21,403 bases of DNA from Russula earlei (taxonomy: Eukaryota; Basidiomycota; Agaricomycetes; Russulales; Russulaceae): assembly GCA_025769875.1 (NCBI GenBank), contig JAGFNK010000804.1, forward strand, positions 1-21,403, given 5' to 3'. Position 1 is the first letter of the stretch. Each line of letters begins with the position of its first letter. Under the pieces are notes generated by a model. It searched no databases. It saw only the letters and a program-made list of their open reading frames with translations, and was not told the origin of the DNA. Below are positions 17,773 to 21,403 of this stretch, piece by piece. The position numbers were made by a program, and so were the translations under genes.

Positions 17773-19141
17773 CAAAGGCGCATGGCCTCAATGTCGACTC
17801 ACCCACACAGCTATATGGCTGGCCACGAATCGCTTACAAGAGTACATATGTGTGTATTCCTTTCGTGCCATCTCCTCTTTGTCCTCACATCATCATCATC
17901 ATCGTCGCTGCCAGCACGCCACCCTCACCCCCATCAACCGCTGCATGCCCTTGCCCTCAGCGCCCCTGCTTTCACCATGCACCGATGAGTCCCAACGCAC
18001 AGCTGAAGAGCCCCATACCACACCGCTGTCTTCATTGCCATCAGACGGTGTTGCTACTGTACATTTTGGTATGCTTTTCTCCCCTTTTTTACTAGACTCT
18101 CACTTTGTTAGTCAGAGATCTGCACGCTGCCTATGTGTCCATTTCCCAGCCTGCCACCATCTTCCCTCTCCCTTTCTACTTCCATGCCCCCTCACTCCTC
18201 TACCTCACATCTGCCATCCAAGTTCTCCAATCATCCCACCTGCAATCGTGTTCGGCAGCGCCATCAGCGCCCAAGCAACCACCCACCAGCACTCTCCCTA
18301 TCCCCCCTCCAGCCTCTCCTTTGCATCGTCTCCCCCTCCTCGCGTCATGACTCAACCACACCCCTCATCACCACACCTGGCCTCAGCCATCCTTCACAAA
18401 TCACCACATGCCACTACCACAGCCACTGGAGACCACGACTCAATACCTTGCATTGTCCAGCTTCGGTCCCCTTCTCACGTCTAGATTTCCTTTCATATGC
18501 CTGTCTTTTGTGCTTTTCCTGTCCCTTAGCCTTAGTTCCCACCTGTATCTGCTACCATGTTGAATAAAGTTGCCCTGTTGTTCCCTTATCATCTGTGTGA
18601 ACCTGAGTGCAGTCGAATGAACAAACACATTCTCGTGTTCCCGTTAGGTGCTCCTCCTCTTTGGAGCTTCAGTCTTATGAAGTCATTCTGCATTCTTGGA
18701 CACACTTCACCACCCCATGGGCTCAGGTGTGCACTTCCTGGGGGGGCTCCTTCCCAGCACATGACCGTGCTACTGTCACACAATATGAGGGAAATGACGT
18801 TGCACACCACAATGCTTGAGTCAAAAACACTATGGGGCTGCCTCAAGACAGCCCATGGGTACAACATGAGGGAAAAATAATAGATATAGACCGTGATTTT
18901 GAGTTGTAATTCATCTAATACACATGTGGAGGTGGCTTGAGTCCAGCTCCACCAATTCTCACTCAAATCTCATGAAAACAATGGGGCTGCCTAGCCCTCA
19001 TTCAGGCAATTCAGGGACAATGAGTTTCATGTGAATTGAAGCTGTTTTGAGGGAGATATTTGCCCTGCACGTTTGAGAGGGTTTTCTGCGCCGATTTGGG
19101 TGGAATTCAAACTCCGCCAAGTGTGCTGAAAATGGCAATAA
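17773..19141. repeat. Right outer arm (A') of the 7.6 kb inverted structure
   Basis: Inverted partner of 11537-12905 with the same length (1369 bp). On the plus strand it opens with AHGLNVDSPTQLYGWPRIAY-type coding potential, passes through Pro/Ser/His-rich frames, then has a possible 48 bp intron (from gtatgc at about 18069 to gtcag at 18117) and an AATAAA signal at 18563-18568. It looks like the 3' end of a transcription unit. The many overlapping open frames (up to 274 residues) are compositional; I cannot choose a coding frame with confidence. Confidence 0.9.
18563..18568 (+). terminator. AATAAA polyadenylation-type signal in arm A'
   Basis: AATAAA within tgaataaagttgc, downstream of the low-complexity coding-like region and before T/G-rich sequence. 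The mirror-image copy is at 12110-12115 on the minus strand in arm A. Confidence 0.4.
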
Positions 19142-19670
19142 GATCAATGGTCGCATCTATGAATGTGTCCTACCAATGCAGATATGCTTGAGTCAAGCAA
19201 GCAATACTTGTGGAGGGGAAGGAGTGTTAGATACTTCTGGAGTATGGCAACAAGGTGAGAGGGGCTCTGCAGATGGGGTAGGAGTCAACTGTTTGGGATT
19301 GGCAAACTAAGTTGAACTTAAGGCTCAACTGCTATGAACAGGGGGCTTTATATAGCCCTCAGGGATAAGGTTCATGCTACTGTAGTACTGGTTGGTGCGA
19401 TAGAAGCAAAAGGTGACTCATAGAAGCAATAGTTGCTTGTGTGTAAGCAATCTCAGTGCTGGAAGCATTAAGTGCTTCCTTAGTAGCAATCTCGGTGTCA
19501 TAAGTACTTTCCCAATCAGGGAAAATGACATACGTGGCAGTACAGGAACATCTGGGACAGAAGCAATGCTACTCATTGCTTCTTTGTTAGGATTCTCTTG
19601 TTCTCGACTGTCACCTGTTTTGCTGACTCATCTGTGATTACTCATATGTCTGCTTATTGATCTGGCTTAG

Positions 19671-19732
19671 TGATTGCTTACTGATTGCTTACTGATTGCT
19701 TACTGATCCTGTCTGGCTTAGTGATTGCTTAC
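19671..19732 (+). repeat. 11 bp tandem repeat tgattgcttac x3 plus a further copy
   Basis: tgattgcttac at 19671-19681, 19682-19692 and 19693-19703, with another at 19722-19732. The longer string tctggcttag plus tgattgcttac also recurs 51 bp apart (19661 and 19712). It belongs to the LTR and may be an enhancer or a slippage product. Confidence 0.8.
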
Positions 19733-19792
19733 CGATACTGATCAGTAAGAGCTTACTCACTGCTTATTGATTCATGACAGATACTAGGAAAG

Positions 19793-19814
19793 AATGACTC
19801 ACGCGTGAGTCATT
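19793..19814. promoter_or_regulatory. 22 bp perfect palindrome holding two TGACTCA sites
   Basis: The 20 bp core is atgactcacgcgtgagtcat, with an a/t pair extending it to 22 bp. It contains TGACTCA and its reverse complement around CGCG. TGACTCA is the Gcn4/AP-1 bZIP site. It sits 7 bp inside the 3' end of the LTR at 19225-19821. Use as a bZIP site is inferred. Confidence 0.55.
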
Positions 19815-19821
19815 TCTAACA

Positions 19822-20160
19822 TTCTTGAATTGCGCTTTCTGTATTTGGATACTACTGGTTCTCAGCTATGTGCACCCGGAGTTTCGTACAAATCGGATCA
19901 GCAGTTATTGAGATATCGTATAAATAGTCTGTGGTACCAAGAAGTCGAGCCTTATGCTCAACTTACACTTTTAAACAAGACAATCATCTTGTCTACTGAT
20001 CTAAACAAAATTGTAGTGCAGACTCTAACTGAAAGAGGCCCCTCTCTTTTATACATCCAATCTTCCTGAGATAATATCAAAGGGTTCGAAGTCTAGTGCT
20101 TGAACTATATCAAGCAACTCTTTCACTAAAGAGTCGGTACTAAGATCTGTCGGATCTTAA
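19822..20160. other. LTR-like or internal sequence with no gene, ending TTAACA
   Basis: AT-rich sequence with tataaat (19919-19925) and, on the minus strand, tataaaag (about 20046-20053). The 79-residue frame at 19830-20069 has no recognisable features. The stretch ends in cggatcttaaca immediately before the first Ty3 pol codons, suggesting an LTR border or recombination joint at ~20160. Confidence 0.4.
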
Positions 20161-21396
20161 CACACACCCACTGCTGGACACCCTGGCATAGCCAACACCT
20201 GGAACCTAATCAAACAACACTACAAAGGACCCAGACTACAACAATTCATGGAACAATATGTTAAAGGATGTGCAAAATGTCAGGAATCTAAAACTAACAT
20301 ACCAAGAAAGAAAGCCACATCATTTCCACTTGACACACATGTCAAACAAGGCCCCTTTCAATATGTCTCGATGGACCTTATCACCAATTTACCCAGATCA
20401 GATGGATTTGACAGCATCCTCACCATTGTTGACCAAGGATGCTCCAAAGCAACAAAGTTCATCCTCTGTAACAAAACAATCGATGGAATAGGTGTTGCAC
20501 ATGAATATCTGAAACACCTGACACCCTGGTTTGGCATTCCAAAAAGAATCATATCCCACAGAGACCCTAGATTTACATCAAACTTCTCGAAGGCCATATG
20601 CAAAAGTCTAGGGATCAAACAAAACATATCCTCTGCATTCCACCCACAAACAGACAGTTAGACAGAAAGGATGGACACTTGGCTAGAACAATACCTTAGA
20701 CCCTGGACCACAACTCACCCCCACTCTTGGGCCAAAATGCTCCCACTTGCAGAATACACACACAACTCATGGAGACATGAGACAACATGTCAATCACCAC
20801 ACAAACTCCTCATGGGATTCAAACCTCAAGTCAACATCAACCTTGAAAACAACAATGTGCCCACTTCCATCAATTGACTCAAAGAACTAGAAGAGGCTAG
20901 ACAAAATGCACACCAACTCTTAGAATGTAAACAACAACCCCTGAAACCTGACACACCAGAGATGAAAGAAGGAACCTTGGTATGGTTAGAAGTAAAGAAC
21001 CTCAAAACACAAGGAACATGCAAGCTTATGCCCAAACAATATGGACCATTCCCTATTGAGAAAAAGATATCAAAAGTTGCATACCAACTCTGACTCCCTC
21101 CATCGATGAAGATACATAACATCTTTCATGTAAACCTGTTCCTTCCTTATATAGAAACAGAGGAATCTGGCATGCCATTTACATGCCCCCCTCCAACAAT
21201 TGAACATGAGGAAGAATACAAAATTGAAGTGATTCTAGATGCCAGAAGATTTGGTCAAGGATGTAAACTACAATACCTCATTCACTGGAAAGGATACCCC
21301 TCCACAGATGACTCTTGGGTCGATCACCACAACCTAAACGCACCTCAACTCCTAAAAGAATATTATTCTGCTATGGCTGGATGGCCAAACATATAA
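20161..21396 (+). pseudogene. Ty3 chromovirus pol 3' fragment: integrase plus chromodomain
   Basis: One continuous frame from HTPTAGHPGIANTW to a stop at 21394-21396. It has the integrase zinc finger (GHPG...CAKCQESK), the catalytic core (MDLITNLP; ISHRDPRF; TERMDTW), the C-terminal GPFPIEKKI / MKIHNIFHVNLF block and a chromodomain (21208-21381: YKIEVILDARRFG, LQYLIHWKGYP, DDSWVD, LLKEYY). It belongs to the MarY1/Tf1-like chromoviruses of fungi. Three stops break it: TAG at 20659-20661 (relatives have Gln in GQTER), TGA at 20875-20877 and TGA at 21091-21093 (Arg in relatives). The second catalytic Asp (SDRD) is His here. There are no frameshifts. Protease, reverse transcriptase and RNase H are absent; upstream lies LTR-type sequence. 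Confidence 0.9.
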
Positions 21397-21403
21397 AAAT
21401 ACC

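Larger units (their letters stand above)
19225..19821 (+). mobile_element. LTR (597 bp) with TGTTAGA/TCTAACA ends
   Basis: Begins TGTTAGATAC and ends TTTCTAACA, giving 7 bp perfect terminal inverted repeats. There is a TATA-like box (tttatatagccc, about 19345). The interior is rich in AAGCAAT/ATTGCTT words. Flanking 5-mers (aggag and ttctt) do not match, so no target duplication is visible. It lies between the right arm of the inverted structure and the Ty3 fragment. Another LTR-type end (gatcttaaca) occurs at 20153-20162, so a second, longer element may overlap. Confidence 0.5.

Overview
This window looks like part of a mushroom-type fungal genome (basidiomycete, probably Agaricomycetes). 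The reasons are the 46-51 bp GT..AG introns inside several genes, a chromodomain-bearing Ty3 element, a SWIM-finger MULE transposase, a Tc1-like transposase with four short introns, and a Myb/SANT-like protein of the type common in these genomes. No bacterial-style operon, rRNA or CRISPR array is present. I could not name the species.

The window is almost entirely a nested transposon landscape with few or no intact host genes. Layout: (i) 1-1700: a duplicated hypothetical coding segment (24-204 and 1242-1432) separated by a probable reverse-strand LTR and T-rich repetitive DNA. (ii) 1798-2492: a CpG-rich LTR abutting a fragment that resembles the start of a fungal single-pass membrane protein. 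(iii) 3307-6364: a full-length but broken Mutator-like (MULE) transposase. (iv) 6365-8870: three copies of a ~115-150 bp repeat unit, two of them interrupted at the same position by a PIF/Harbinger-like MITE with TTA/TAA target sites, plus an LTR at 7939-8381 with CRE-like repeats. (v) 8950-11324: a multi-exon Myb/SANT-like gene cut by an 861 bp solo LTR with a 4 bp target duplication and followed by a tRNA-like sequence. (vi) 11537-19141: a 7.6 kb inverted structure made of outer arms of 1369 bp each and inner arms of ~385 bp that fold on a different axis. A Tc1-like transposase lies at its core and a decayed SAM-like-domain gene lies between the right-hand arms. (vii) 19225-20160: LTR-type sequence with bZIP-like sites. 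(viii) 20161-21396: the 3' end of a chromovirus pol gene (integrase plus chromodomain) in one frame broken by three stop codons.

Most genes are dead or dying. Nonsense codons in the Ty3, Tc1 and MULE sequences mostly sit where related proteins have Arg or Gln, which fits C-to-T decay. CpG is almost absent from the Ty3 fragment and abundant in the LTR at 1800-2340, so elements of different age or methylation history sit side by side. The best candidate for something undescribed is the two-axis inverted structure and the 4.3 kb unit that was inverted and duplicated to make it. Family names rest on motifs read by eye; no database search was run.
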